Source: Capsulimonas corticalis (GTDB lineage: Bacteria > Armatimonadota > Armatimonadia > Armatimonadales > Capsulimonadaceae). From it: a stretch of DNA of 64,000 nt. The notes beneath the pieces were generated by a model. The model did no database searches. It saw nothing but the letters and a program-made list of their open reading frames with translations, and was not told where the DNA came from. Of this stretch, positions 35,315 through 44,126 are shown in pieces. The translations under genes and the position numbers were made by a program. The stretch is taken from contig NZ_AP025739.1 of the NCBI RefSeq assembly GCF_003574315.2, forward strand, positions 5,766,001-5,830,000, given 5' to 3'. Within the stretch, counting starts at the first letter, position 1. Every line of letters begins with the position of its first letter.

Positions 35315-38300
35315 CACTTCCTCCGCTTCACCAGCCGCACGCAAGACCCACTCTCCATCTCCGGAAACTGAACCTCATCGCTCAATACCCGCATTAGCGG
35401 CAGGCCGCGGCCGCCGGTTGCTTCGGGCTCGGGCATATCGGGGAGCCGCTTTTTGCCGCGCAGGCCTGGGCCGTTGTCGATCACGTCGACCGCCATTTCG
35501 TTTGGGCCGATTTGAAATCCGCGCACCTGGAATTGATCCTGAGGGCCGCGCGGGGATCCGTGACGTACGGCGTTGGTGACGGCTTCCGTCACGGCGGTTT
35601 GGAAATCCTCGATTTCGGTCAGCGAGAATTGCAGCGTCTCCATCCAGTGCGCGAGCGCCTGGCGGACCTCGGCGGCGCAGTCGGGGGTGCTGGCGAATGT
35701 GAAATCGAAGAGGGTTTCCGCAGGTGAGACCGCTTCCCCGTCCAGGCGCAGAGAGGCTTGCGATGTCGCGCTGCGGACGTCGTCGCTGGGGAGATCGCCG
35801 CTGGGTAGTTCCTCCTGGCGGCGAATCACCATGAGCGCCATGTCGTCATGCGGTTTGTTCTCCGCCCACTGCATCGCCAGATTCTCCAGCATCGCGACCA
35901 GGGCGGCCGGATCCGCATCCATGGGAGCGCGGTCCACGGCCTCGATAACGCGTGAGAGATCGAGCAGCTCGCGGGTCGCCGCGCGCGCTTCGGTTAAGCC
36001 GTCGGTGAACATGACGATCGAGTCGCCGGGCTGGAGATACACGACCGCTTGTTCATAGCGATGGTTCATGATCCCCAGGATCGGGCCATTGGGCGGCAGG
36101 ATCTCCGTTCCCCCGCTCGCGCGCTTAAGGATCTGCGCCTCGTGCCCGCCGTTGGTGTAGGAGAACCGGCCTGAGGCGGGATCGAAGACGCCATAGAACA
36201 GGGTCACGAAGTGCTCGCCAAGGCCGGTCGATTCGCCGCGCAGCGCCCGGTTAAGTCGGCTGAGAACGAGGCTGGGCGCGGCGGCCTCGGTGGCGAAGGC
36301 GCGGAGAGAGTATTTGACGGTCGCCGTCTGCACCGCCGCCTTCAGTCCCTTCCCCGAGACATCGGCCATGACCAGCGCGATCCTGCCGTCGGGCAGCGTC
36401 ACGGCGTCGTAGAAGTCTCCGCCCACATGCGCTTCATCCAGGCCGGCTTTGTAAGTCGCCGCGAGCCGAAGCCCGGAAAGCTCAGCGGGGATATTGGTGA
36501 GAAACGCCGTCTGGAGCATGTCCGCCACACGGTGCTCGCGCGCATAAAGACGCGCGTTTTCCAGCGCTAACCCCAGCAGGTCCGAGATAGCGCTGACCAG
36601 CGCTTCTTCGTCCGGAGTCCACCGGCGCGGCTCGCCGCACTGCTGCACGGATAACACGCCGGCCCATTCCCCGCGCTGAACGATCGGGCAGGCGATAAAC
36701 GCGCGCGCCGTCAGCGTGCGCGGCGACTGCTCTCGGTAAGAGCGCAATCTCGGATCGTCGAAACAATCGTGGACGATGACCGTATCGCCGGCGGTCCATG
36801 CATCCAGAAAATCCGGATGGACCAGAGAAAGCGGATAGGAAATGGCGACGCGATCGATCCCGGGAGCCTGATATTGGTGCTGTGAGACCTCCAGGACGCT
36901 TTGCCCGGCGTCTAAGCTTGACCAGACGACCCGGCTCGCGCCCAGAGCGCGGCCGACTTCGGTCGTCGCGATATTCAAAATATCCGCCGCGTCCAAGGAT
37001 GTCCGGAGCTTGCGGCCAACGGCGTTCACAAGCACTTCCCGCGCGGTCTGCGCCTTCGCCTCCAGATACAGGTGGGAGTTATCGACCGAAAGCGCGACGC
37101 GGCGCGCGACCTCTTCCGCCAGCGCCAGATCGGCCTCGCCGAAACGAATGCCGGACTCCGCGCCGACAAACGTGATGGCCCCGATCACTCGCCCCCGAGC
37201 GATCAAAGGCGCGCAAAGGAAGGAGGAGACGCCCAGTTCTTGCAGCATGGAAAAATGCCGGTCATCCACGGCGTAACGCCGCCGCATCTCGTCCGTGATA
37301 TGCGACGTCAGCATCGGCTTGCCGCTTTGTATGACGGCGTAGATGCCGTCATCGCGCCCCCGCGCGTGCGGGTACTGCGCGTCGATCTCATTCGTCAGCG
37401 TCACCTTCGTGGGGTCGGAGTGTGCGAGGGCTACCCGCCGGAGGCCGCCGTCTTCTTCCAGGACATCGATCGCGCACCAGTCCGCGAAGCGGGGCGTCAC
37501 CAGGTCCGCCACTCGCGCCAGCGTCTGCTCATAGTCGAGAGAAACGCTGACCACGCCGCCGACCTCATCGAGGAACTGCTGCGTGCGCTCGGCGCGCTGC
37601 TGATCGTCGATATCGGTGCATGTGCCGAACCACTTGACGATGGTCCCATCATCGGCGTGCAGCGGGACCGCGCGGGCCAGATGCCAGCGAAATTCGCCAT
37701 CGAAGCGGCGCAGACGATATTTGGTTTCGTAGGGTGTTCCCTTTGTCAGCGCCGCCGTCCAGTCGGCGATCGTATGCTCCAGATCGTCCGGATGCATCAC
37801 CGGGCGCCAGTTCCAGCCTTTGGTTTCATCCAGAGTGTAGCCGGAATAGTCGGTCCATTTTTGATTGAAGTAGTCGATATCGCCGTTAGCCTGCGCCGTC
37901 CATACGATCTGCGGAATGGCTTCGGCCAGGAACCGATAGCGACGTTCACTCGCCTCCAGCTGCACGCGCTCATTCTGTGTCGCTTCGAAAAGCCAGGCGT
38001 TGTCGATCGCCATCGAGGCGCGCCGGGCCAGCTCCTGCACGACCACCTGGTCGGAGGGACGGTAGTGCAGATGATCGCGGGAGAGAACAAGCGACACGGC
38101 GCCGATCACCACGTTTCGCACACGCAGCGGGACGATCAGATAAGAGTGGAATTGCAGGTCATGAAGCAGCGCGCGGTGTTCGTCGCTGCGCGCCACGGCC
38201 TCGGCGAATCCGTCCGCCACGGTTTCCGTCAGCACCGGGTTTCCAGTGCGCAGCGCCTGACTGACGGGATGATCGCTCGCCAGATCGGGCGGGTTCTGTG

Positions 38301-39288
38301 TGAGGATTTCACGGACGATCGGTTCGGTGATCGGATCCATGTAGGCGACGGACGCGCGGCGGATCACGCCGTCCTCCAGCATATCGACCACGCAAAGGTC
38401 CGCGACGGCCGGCACCGCGAGTTTGGCGAGAGTTTGGAGCGTGCTTTCGTATTGCAGCGAAGCGGCGAGGGTCACGCCGGCTTCCGCGAGAAACTGAATG
38501 GCGTTTTCCGCGCGCTTGCGCTCGGTGACATCGAGGACAAACGACAGGGCTTGAAAGGTGGGTTCGTCGAGCAGCGAGGCGCTGACGATCACCGACACGC
38601 GGCTGCCGTCTTTGCGGAAATACTCTTTTTCCACCGATGTCGACGCCCGGTCAGTGCGCAGGTCCAACACCGCTTGCCGGCTGATATCCTGGTACTCCGG
38701 CGGCGTCATCGCCAGCCAGTTAAGCCGGCCCGCTTCTAAGTCTTCGCGCGTATAGCCGACCATCTCCAGAAAAGCATCGTTCGCTTCGGTAATCGCGGCG
38801 TTCTCGTCCCAGAAAACAATTCCCAGGACATTGGTTTCGGCGACGCGCCGAAACCGCGCCTCGCTGGCGCCGAGCGCCGCCCCCATCTCCTTCTCACGAA
38901 GCTCCGCCCGGCGAATTCGAAGGACGTTCTGGAGAGTCTGCCCAAGCCCTTCGGGGGTCATGAGCGCCTTGGCGAGGTAGTCCGACGCGCCCGCCTTCAT
39001 CAGCTCCACGGCGACAAGTTCGTCGCCGTGACCGGTCAGAACGATGATCGGCACGTCGTTTCCCAATGCGCGAACCGCGTGGATCACATCGAGACCGTCG
39101 CCGTCCGGGAATTGAAAGTCCAGGATCACGCAATCGATCGTGGAAGCGGACAGCGCCGCCAAAACTTGCGCGCAGCTGTCCGCCTCCACGATCTCGACCT
39201 CCCGCAGAGTCGAACGCAGATCGCGACGAACCGCCATCCGGTCCACAAGGTCATCGTCTGCAACCAGGATATGCAAACGTTCGGTCAT
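35314..39288 (-). CDS. hybrid receiver-PAS-GAF-PP2C phosphatase-HATPase regulator
   Basis: 1324 residues. Order of domains: receiver (about 1-120; phospho-acceptor D57 in CVILDFQFPDGDG, conserved ITVLTGHG-like block, Lys at YLAKAL), PAS (about 140-265), GAF (about 275-440), PAS (about 447-575), GAF (about 580-745), GAF (about 750-925), SpoIIE-type PP2C phosphatase (about 945-1140; VGGDFYDAVTL, MADVSGKG, KPHDDMALMV) and a C-terminal RsbW-type ATPase (about 1195-1320; EAVTNAVRHGSP, DVIDNGPGL). It combines stress sensing with both a phosphatase and an anti-sigma-type kinase module. The start overlaps the histidine kinase stop as ATGA, so the kinase is the probable phosphodonor. Confidence 0.9.
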   Translation of the reverse strand: MTERLHILVADDDLVDRMAVRRDLRSTLREVEIVEADSCAQVLAALSASTIDCVILDFQFPDGDGLDVIHAVRALGNDVPIIVLTGHGDELVAVELMKAGASDYLAKALMTPEGLGQTLQNVLRIRRAELREKEMGAALGASEARFRRVAETNVLGIVFWDENAAITEANDAFLEMVGYTREDLEAGRLNWLAMTPPEYQDISRQAVLDLRTDRASTSVEKEYFRKDGSRVSVIVSASLLDEPTFQALSFVLDVTERKRAENAIQFLAEAGVTLAASLQYESTLQTLAKLAVPAVADLCVVDMLEDGVIRRASVAYMDPITEPIVREILTQNPPDLASDHPVSQALRTGNPVLTETVADGFAEAVARSDEHRALLHDLQFHSYLIVPLRVRNVVIGAVSLVLSRDHLHYRPSDQVVVQELARRASMAIDNAWLFEATQNERVQLEASERRYRFLAEAIPQIVWTAQANGDIDYFNQKWTDYSGYTLDETKGWNWRPVMHPDDLEHTIADWTAALTKGTPYETKYRLRRFDGEFRWHLARAVPLHADDGTIVKWFGTCTDIDDQQRAERTQQFLDEVGGVVSVSLDYEQTLARVADLVTPRFADWCAIDVLEEDGGLRRVALAHSDPTKVTLTNEIDAQYPHARGRDDGIYAVIQSGKPMLTSHITDEMRRRYAVDDRHFSMLQELGVSSFLCAPLIARGRVIGAITFVGAESGIRFGEADLALAEEVARRVALSVDNSHLYLEAKAQTAREVLVNAVGRKLRTSLDAADILNIATTEVGRALGASRVVWSSLDAGQSVLEVSQHQYQAPGIDRVAISYPLSLVHPDFLDAWTAGDTVIVHDCFDDPRLRSYREQSPRTLTARAFIACPIVQRGEWAGVLSVQQCGEPRRWTPDEEALVSAISDLLGLALENARLYAREHRVADMLQTAFLTNIPAELSGLRLAATYKAGLDEAHVGGDFYDAVTLPDGRIALVMADVSGKGLKAAVQTATVKYSLRAFATEAAAPSLVLSRLNRALRGESTGLGEHFVTLFYGVFDPASGRFSYTNGGHEAQILKRASGGTEILPPNGPILGIMNHRYEQAVVYLQPGDSIVMFTDGLTEARAATRELLDLSRVIEAVDRAPMDADPAALVAMLENLAMQWAENKPHDDMALMVIRRQEELPSGDLPSDDVRSATSQASLRLDGEAVSPAETLFDFTFASTPDCAAEVRQALAHWMETLQFSLTEIEDFQTAVTEAVTNAVRHGSPRGPQDQFQVRGFQIGPNEMAVDVIDNGPGLRGKKRLPDMPEPEATGGRGLPLMRVLSDEVQFPEMESGSCVRLVKRRK

Positions 39289-40070
39289 TCAAGGTTCCCA
39301 TTTCTCACACCGACGTTTTCGAAGTCTGGGGAAAGCTTCGGCCAGGTAAAGCCGAAATCGGCCCCCTGCCCTTCGTCCGATTCCAGGGAAACAGCGCCGC
39401 CCTGGCGCTCGACAATCTTTTTGACCAGCGCCAGCCCCAAACCGGCGCCGTCCACTTTATCGAGCGACTCCAGCGTTTGAAATATCTGAAAGATGCGTTC
39501 GTGATAGCGCGGCGATATCCCGGGGCCGTTGTCAATGACATGGAACTCGTAGTCGCACTCCTGCTCCCGGCAGGCGACGCGAATTTGTCTGGACGCGCCG
39601 TTCCCATGCTTGATTGCGTTACCGATCAAATTGAGAAAGACCTGCTCCAGCTGCGTCAGGTTCGTCGAGAGCGTGGGGAAATTTCCTTCAACACGGATCT
39701 CGATTTCCGGAGGCGGGGCGAGCAAATCGATCGTCTCATCGACGAGATTGCGCACATCCACCGTTTCGATCTGCGTGTCGGCGCGCCCCACGCGCGAGTA
39801 CTGCAAGATCCCCTGGATCATGGCGTCCATCCGGTGGACACGGCTGCGCAGAAGGGCCAGCTGGCTGGCGGTTTCTTCCGGGACCTGGTCGCCCAGATCC
39901 TCTTCGATCCATTTGGCGAGGTTCGCGATCCCGCGCAGCGGCGCGCGCAGGTCGTGAGAAACGACATAAGCGAACTGGTCGAGCTCGGCGTTCCGCTGCG
40001 CCAGCATTCGCGCCAGCGCGCTGTCGGAGTTGCCGTCCATCGGCTCTTGTGAAGAAGGGAATGATTGCAT
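39285..40070 (-). CDS. sensor histidine kinase (short, no sensor domain)
   Basis: 261 residues from the ATG at 40070; the frame extends to 40151 without support. A short N-terminus is followed by HisKA with the phospho-acceptor in VVSHDLRAPLRGIANL (H39) and a HATPase_c domain: LNLIGNAIKHG (N box), DNGPGISPRYHERIFQIFQ and GAGLGLALVKKIVERQGG. The style matches bacteriophytochrome-type kinases, but there is no photosensor or membrane helix, so it is soluble. Translationally coupled (ATGA) to the receiver-containing regulator next to it. Confidence 0.88.
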   Translation of the reverse strand: MQSFPSSQEPMDGNSDSALARMLAQRNAELDQFAYVVSHDLRAPLRGIANLAKWIEEDLGDQVPEETASQLALLRSRVHRMDAMIQGILQYSRVGRADTQIETVDVRNLVDETIDLLAPPPEIEIRVEGNFPTLSTNLTQLEQVFLNLIGNAIKHGNGASRQIRVACREQECDYEFHVIDNGPGISPRYHERIFQIFQTLESLDKVDGAGLGLALVKKIVERQGGAVSLESDEGQGADFGFTWPKLSPDFENVGVRNGNLE

Positions 40071-40211
40071 AACGATACTGCCAGGCGTGCGCGATCCCGT
40101 GAATCTGCCGGATAATTGTAGCATACCGACAATCCAAATGCGCATTTGCATGGCGAGGGGTAAGGCGGCGGCGCGTTCCTGCCGATAATCTCAGTTGGGA
40201 GGAATTGACAC

Positions 40212-40985
40212 ATGGCCAGAATGACCCAGGAACCGGCAATGGAAGGTAAGGTGGTGATCGTCACCGGCGCTTCCAGCGGCGTTGGCTACGCCACGGTGCG
40301 CCGGCTCATTCATAGCGAGGGAGCGACCGTGATCGCGGTGGCGCGGCGGCGTATGTTCCGCATCGAGGCGCTGGCGAACCAGGCCGCGAAGGGACAGTTG
40401 ACGGCGATTACCGCCGATATGGCGGATCGCGGACAGGCCGACGCCCTCATGGCGCAGGTCTTCGAGAAGTACGGTCACGTGGACGCCTTCGTGCACGCCG
40501 TTAACCGTGTCTTGAAGCTGAGCGCGCTCGACGTAACCGACCAGGAGTTCGACTTGACGATGCAGGTCAATGTCAAAAGCGCCCTCTACGCCGTGCAGGC
40601 CCTGACGCCGCACTTGCGCCGGCAACGCTGCGGCGGCATTGTGATCTACAACCCCACCCCTTTGGAAACCGAGGCGTTCGTCGCCTCGGAAGCCGTGTAT
40701 GCGGCCTCCGCCAACGCCCTTTCCGCGCTCGCCAGCGGCTGGCGGCGCCAACTGTCGTCGTTCGGCATCCCCGTCGTCGAGGTGGCTCCCTGCCCCGCGA
40801 AGGAAGCCCTGCTCGCGACGCAAACGCCACACGACCAGCAGATCGTGGAAACCCTGCGCGACACGATGTTTATGACGCCGCGCGCCGGCCTGACCGCCAT
40901 TCCGGAGCCGCTGCCGCCGCACGCGAACTTCTCGGCGCCGACCGTGATCTCCGAGCGAGGCGGACTGCGACTGATGACGTTCTAA
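40212..40985 (+). CDS. SDR-family oxidoreductase-like protein with altered active site
   Basis: 257 residues. The classical SDR nucleotide motif TGASSGVG (residues 18-25) is intact, with VNVKSALYAVQALTPHL in helix 5. The catalytic tetrad is not: Tyr163 is present in VYAASANAL but the Lys of YxxxK is Ala167, the usual Ser block is replaced by IVIYNPTPL, and the NNAG stretch reads HAVN. The fold is therefore kept while standard reductase chemistry is unlikely. GGGAGGAATTG precedes the start. It is divergent from the histidine kinase operon. The substrate is unknown. Confidence 0.8.
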   Translation: MARMTQEPAMEGKVVIVTGASSGVGYATVRRLIHSEGATVIAVARRRMFRIEALANQAAKGQLTAITADMADRGQADALMAQVFEKYGHVDAFVHAVNRVLKLSALDVTDQEFDLTMQVNVKSALYAVQALTPHLRRQRCGGIVIYNPTPLETEAFVASEAVYAASANALSALASGWRRQLSSFGIPVVEVAPCPAKEALLATQTPHDQQIVETLRDTMFMTPRAGLTAIPEPLPPHANFSAPTVISERGGLRLMTF

Positions 40986-41087
40986 AGCGCCGAACATCTC
41001 AGAGAAAACTTCGGATTGAACTAATGAGCTCTCCTCCGCGTCAGTAACCCCGACGCACACATTTACCGCCGAGGAGGAGACTTATCC

Positions 41088-41456
41088 ATGAAACCCGTCA
41101 TTTTCGCCGCCGTTGTTCTGACGCTCGCCAGCGTCTTCGCCACGTCCCAGCCGACCTTCGCCAAAGGCGCGCACGCCGGAAAAGCGGAAGCAAAGAAGCT
41201 CGACAAGCTTTCCACCGAGCTTGGCCTCACCGACGCGCAAAAGTCGCAGATCAAAACGATTTACATGGGCGAAATGCCCAAGATCAAAGCCATCCGCACG
41301 GACGCCAATCTCACCGACGACCAGAAAAAAGAACAGATGAAGCCGATCCGCAAGGATATCCGCATCCAGATCGAAGCGATCCTGACGCCGGATCAAAAGA
41401 TCAAATGGGCGCAAATCCGCAAAGATCACAAAAAAGGCGCGAACGCACCCGCCTGA
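41088..41456 (+). CDS. secreted LTXXQ/Spy-like protein (short)
   Basis: 122 residues. A signal peptide (about 1-25, ending TFAKG) is followed by a helical protein with two LT-Q units: LGLTDAQKSQIKTIY and AILTPDQKIKWAQIR. A typical Spy/CpxP-like periplasmic chaperone candidate. It is related in style to the longer protein at 14610-15269. GAGGAGGAG lies upstream of the ATG and a terminator follows at 41466-41507. Confidence 0.78.
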   Translation: MKPVIFAAVVLTLASVFATSQPTFAKGAHAGKAEAKKLDKLSTELGLTDAQKSQIKTIYMGEMPKIKAIRTDANLTDDQKKEQMKPIRKDIRIQIEAILTPDQKIKWAQIRKDHKKGANAPA

Positions 41457-41465
41457 CGCCCACGC

Positions 41466-41507
41466 CAAAACGGCCGCCGCCCCAGATCGGGACGGCGGCC
41501 GTTTCGT
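41466..41507. terminator. terminator between LTXXQ gene and ThuA gene
   Basis: AAACGGCCGCCG pairs with CGGCGGCCGTTT, followed by CGTTTT on the plus strand; it serves the convergent pair. Confidence 0.85.
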
Positions 41508-41523
41508 TTTGCGATCGGCCGGA

Positions 41524-42216
41524 TTACGCGGCGTCTTCCGCGTGCGCCGCCCAGAGCAGGCCGCGCACCATCAGCGGCAGGACTTCCGCCTGCGTGACGA
41601 TGTTCGCCTGATGTCCCAGCGCGTTGTACGACACGCGGCCCTCTCCATAGTAACGCGTCCAGATCTGCGGCATATCGAACTTACCGTTCTTGACATGCGG
41701 CCCATCGGCGACCGGGAACTGCGTGACGGCCAGGACGTGGTTCGCAGGATCGGTGTGCAGATAGTACTGCTCAGACTTCACGGCGAACTCGGCGGGGCTG
41801 CCCTGCGTGATAAAGTGATCGCCGTCCGTGATGCGCACGGTGTATTCGGTTCCATCGTTGCCGGGGTGCGAAATCCACTGTCCGCCGGTCATGAACTGCC
41901 ATTCCGTTTCATTGCGGAAGGAGTCGCACATGCCGCCATGACAGCCCGCGATGCCGACGCCGCTCTTGACGGCTTCCAGCACCGGATTGAGCTGTTCGCC
42001 GGTGATTGTCCCCATCGTCCACACGGGCACGATCAGATCGAGCGCCTTCAGCTTGTCGGCGTCGAGAAACGCATCAAGCGTATCGGAGACTTCGACTTGA
42101 AAGCCCCGCTTTTGCAGTTCAGTCGCAAAGATCTCGGCAACTTCTTTGGGCTGGTGTCCGTCCCAGCCGCCCCATACGATCAGCGCGGAGCGCGCGGCTC
42201 CATTGTTCTGTGACAC
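41524..42216 (-). CDS. ThuA domain-containing protein
   Basis: 230 residues from the GTG at 42216 with AAGGAGAAA upstream; the longer frame to 42414 runs through the repeat element and is rejected. The glutamine-amidotransferase-like ThuA fold is seen in ALIVWGGWDGHQPKEVA (residues about 9-25), GIAGCHGGMCDSF and ISHPGNDG. ThuA relatives are linked to trehalose or sugar use in rhizobia and occur widely in Armatimonadota and Planctomycetes; biochemistry is unclear. It sits downstream of purK but is separated by a 53-bp inverted repeat. Confidence 0.85.
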   Translation of the reverse strand: MSQNNGAARSALIVWGGWDGHQPKEVAEIFATELQKRGFQVEVSDTLDAFLDADKLKALDLIVPVWTMGTITGEQLNPVLEAVKSGVGIAGCHGGMCDSFRNETEWQFMTGGQWISHPGNDGTEYTVRITDGDHFITQGSPAEFAVKSEQYYLHTDPANHVLAVTQFPVADGPHVKNGKFDMPQIWTRYYGEGRVSYNALGHQANIVTQAEVLPLMVRGLLWAAHAEDAA

Positions 42217-42320
42217 GGTCGATTTCTCCTTGGTCGTCGGACGGATATTACTACGGCGATCACTACTGAAACATTTCAAGTTGGCCAGGATGCCCCATCC
42301 CGGCGCTGCGGGCGCACCCT

Positions 42321-42479
42321 CCTGGCAAACCCACCCCGGCCCTTCGGGCCACCCCTCCCGCCGACGGGAAGGGTTTGGAAGATTGCCTCTGACGAAAGCT
42401 GACTGCGATAACACACTCTGAAATCACCCTTCCCGTCGGCGGGAGGGGTGGCCCGAAGGGCCGGGGTGGGTTTGCCAGG
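42321..42479. repeat. 53-bp perfect inverted repeat (element R4)
   Basis: Left arm 42321-42373 and right arm 42427-42479 are perfect reverse complements of 53 bp, separated by a 53-bp loop. The arms contain GGCCCTTCGGGCC, the palindromic core shared with elements R1-R3. The right arm ends 11 bp from the purK stop. This covers most of the 42217-42489 gap; the remaining 42283-42320 resembles the outer part of the 46461 element (AGGATGCCCC). Confidence 0.9.
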
Positions 42480-42489
42480 GAGGGGGCGG

Positions 42490-43629
42490 TCACCCCAGCG
42501 CCGCGCGCGCGCGCCGCACAAGCTCCGCGGCCGCTTCCGGTGTTTCGGCGGCGGCGTTCAAGTGTCCCATCTTGCGGCCTGGTCGCGCCTCGGCTTTGCC
42601 GTACAAGTGCAGCTTGACGCCGGGAATGGCGCAGGAGGCGGCCCAGTTGGGTGATCCCGATTCCGGCCATACGTCGCCGAGCAGATTCGCCATCGCGGCG
42701 CCGGGGCGCAGCATCTCCGTGGAGCCGAGGGGCAGGCCGCAGACGGCGCGCAGCTGCTGCTCGAACTGGCTGGTGACGCATCCGTCGATGGTCCAGTGTC
42801 CGGAGTTGTGCGTGCGCGGGGCGATCTCGTTGACCAGCAAATTGCCGTTACGGCCGAGAAAGAACTCGACGCAGAGGACGCCAACGACTTCCAGCTCCTG
42901 AAATATGGTCCGCGCAATCTCTTCCGCTTCGCGCAGAACCGCTTCGGGAACGGTCGCCGGGGCGAGGGTCACGTCCAAAATATGCTTCGCGTGGGTGTTC
43001 TCGACGAGACCGAAGTGCGCGAACTCGCCGTCCACGCCGCGCGCGCCGACCAGGGACAGTTCGCGCTCGAAGTCGATAAATCCTTCGAGTACGGCGGGCT
43101 GGCGGTCGATGCTATCCCAGGCTGCGATGGCGTCTTCGGGATGCAGGATCTTCGCCTGGCCTTTACCGTCGTATCCAAAGCCGGCCGTCTTCAGGACGCA
43201 GGGCGCGCCCAGTTCTTCGACGGCGCGCGCCAGGTCTTCGGCCGTATCGATGGCTCGAAACGGCGCGCAGGGAATGCCGGCGGCGTGCAGAAAGGTCTTT
43301 TCACGCAGCCGGTGCTGCGCGGTGTGCAGCGCCGCGCGTCCGGGCCGCACGGAGACGATCTCGCCCACCGCGTCCAGCGCCGCCACGGGCACGTTCTCGA
43401 ACTCCTGGGTAACCACATCCACCTGATGCGCGAAGGCCCGCAGGGCGTCCAGATCGTCATAGGCGCCGACGACTTCAATATCGGCGATCTGCCCGGTCGG
43501 TGAGTTGGCTTCCGGGGAATACACCGCAACGCCGTACCCCATCTCGCGCGCCGCGAGGGCGAGCATACGGCCCAGCTGGCCGCTGCCGAGGATACCGATC
43601 GTGGCGCCGGGCAAAATCGCTTCGGACAT
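42490..43629 (-). CDS. purK: N5-carboxyaminoimidazole ribonucleotide synthase
   Basis: 379 residues, ATP-grasp fold. Opens with IGILGSGQLGRMLALAAREM; VLKTAGFGYDGKGQ, CVEFFLGRNGNLLVNEIAPRTHNSGHWTIDGC are diagnostic. It makes N5-CAIR from AIR, ATP and bicarbonate in purine synthesis. Its ATG overlaps the purE stop by one base, so the pair is coupled. It is the last gene of the long pyr/pur operon. Confidence 0.96.
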   Translation of the reverse strand: MSEAILPGATIGILGSGQLGRMLALAAREMGYGVAVYSPEANSPTGQIADIEVVGAYDDLDALRAFAHQVDVVTQEFENVPVAALDAVGEIVSVRPGRAALHTAQHRLREKTFLHAAGIPCAPFRAIDTAEDLARAVEELGAPCVLKTAGFGYDGKGQAKILHPEDAIAAWDSIDRQPAVLEGFIDFERELSLVGARGVDGEFAHFGLVENTHAKHILDVTLAPATVPEAVLREAEEIARTIFQELEVVGVLCVEFFLGRNGNLLVNEIAPRTHNSGHWTIDGCVTSQFEQQLRAVCGLPLGSTEMLRPGAAMANLLGDVWPESGSPNWAASCAIPGVKLHLYGKAEARPGRKMGHLNAAAETPEAAAELVRRARAALG

Positions 43630-44126
43630 TAGGGCAAGGTCTCCGCCAGCACTTTTTCCGTCTGCTCGGCCCGGAAGGCGCGCAGCTTCTCACGCAGCGC
43701 GGGACGCGTGTTTGAAAGCATCGCGACGGCGAGCAAGCCCGCGTTGATCGCTCCGGCTTTGCCGATTGCGAGCGTCCCGACGGGGATCCCGCCGGGCATC
43801 TGCGCGATCGACAGCAGCGAATCCATTCCGCTGAGCGCCGCGCTCTGGACGGGAACGCCCAGCACGGGCAGCAGCGTCTGCGCCGCCACCATGCCCGGCA
43901 GGTGCGCCGCGCCGCCGGCGCCGGCGATGATCACTTCGAGGCCGCGCCCTTCGGCGCTCGCGGAGAACTCATTCAAAAGATCCGGCGTGCGGTGCGCCGA
44001 GACGATCCCGAATTCATGCGGCACATCGAACTTCGCCAGAATTTCGACGGCGTGGCGCATGGTGTCCCAATCGGACTTGCTGCCCATAATCACGGCGACC
44101 AGAGGCGCGCGCTGCGGTTCGCTCAT
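43629..44126 (-). CDS. purE: N5-carboxyaminoimidazole ribonucleotide mutase
   Basis: 165 residues from the ATG at 44126, which overlaps the carB N-half stop as [20 protein letters not shown] and [11 protein letters not shown] are the class I PurE motifs. Converts N5-CAIR to CAIR, the product step after PurK. Overlap with carB on one side and purK on the other places these purine genes inside a pyrimidine transcript. Confidence 0.96.
   Translation of the reverse strand: MSEPQRAPLVAVIMGSKSDWDTMRHAVEILAKFDVPHEFGIVSAHRTPDLLNEFSASAEGRGLEVIIAGAGGAAHLPGMVAAQTLLPVLGVPVQSAALSGMDSLLSIAQMPGGIPVGTLAIGKAGAINAGLLAVAMLSNTRPALREKLRAFRAEQTEKVLAETLP

Noticed and set aside
37072-38739. 555-residue plus-strand ORF in the large sensor gene
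   Set aside because: Antisense to PAS and GAF domains with clear motifs; composition is shadow-like.
42217-42414. 66-residue N-terminal extension of the ThuA protein
   Set aside because: It translates the inverted repeat; the GTG at 42216 has AAGGAGAAA upstream and fits the domain start.
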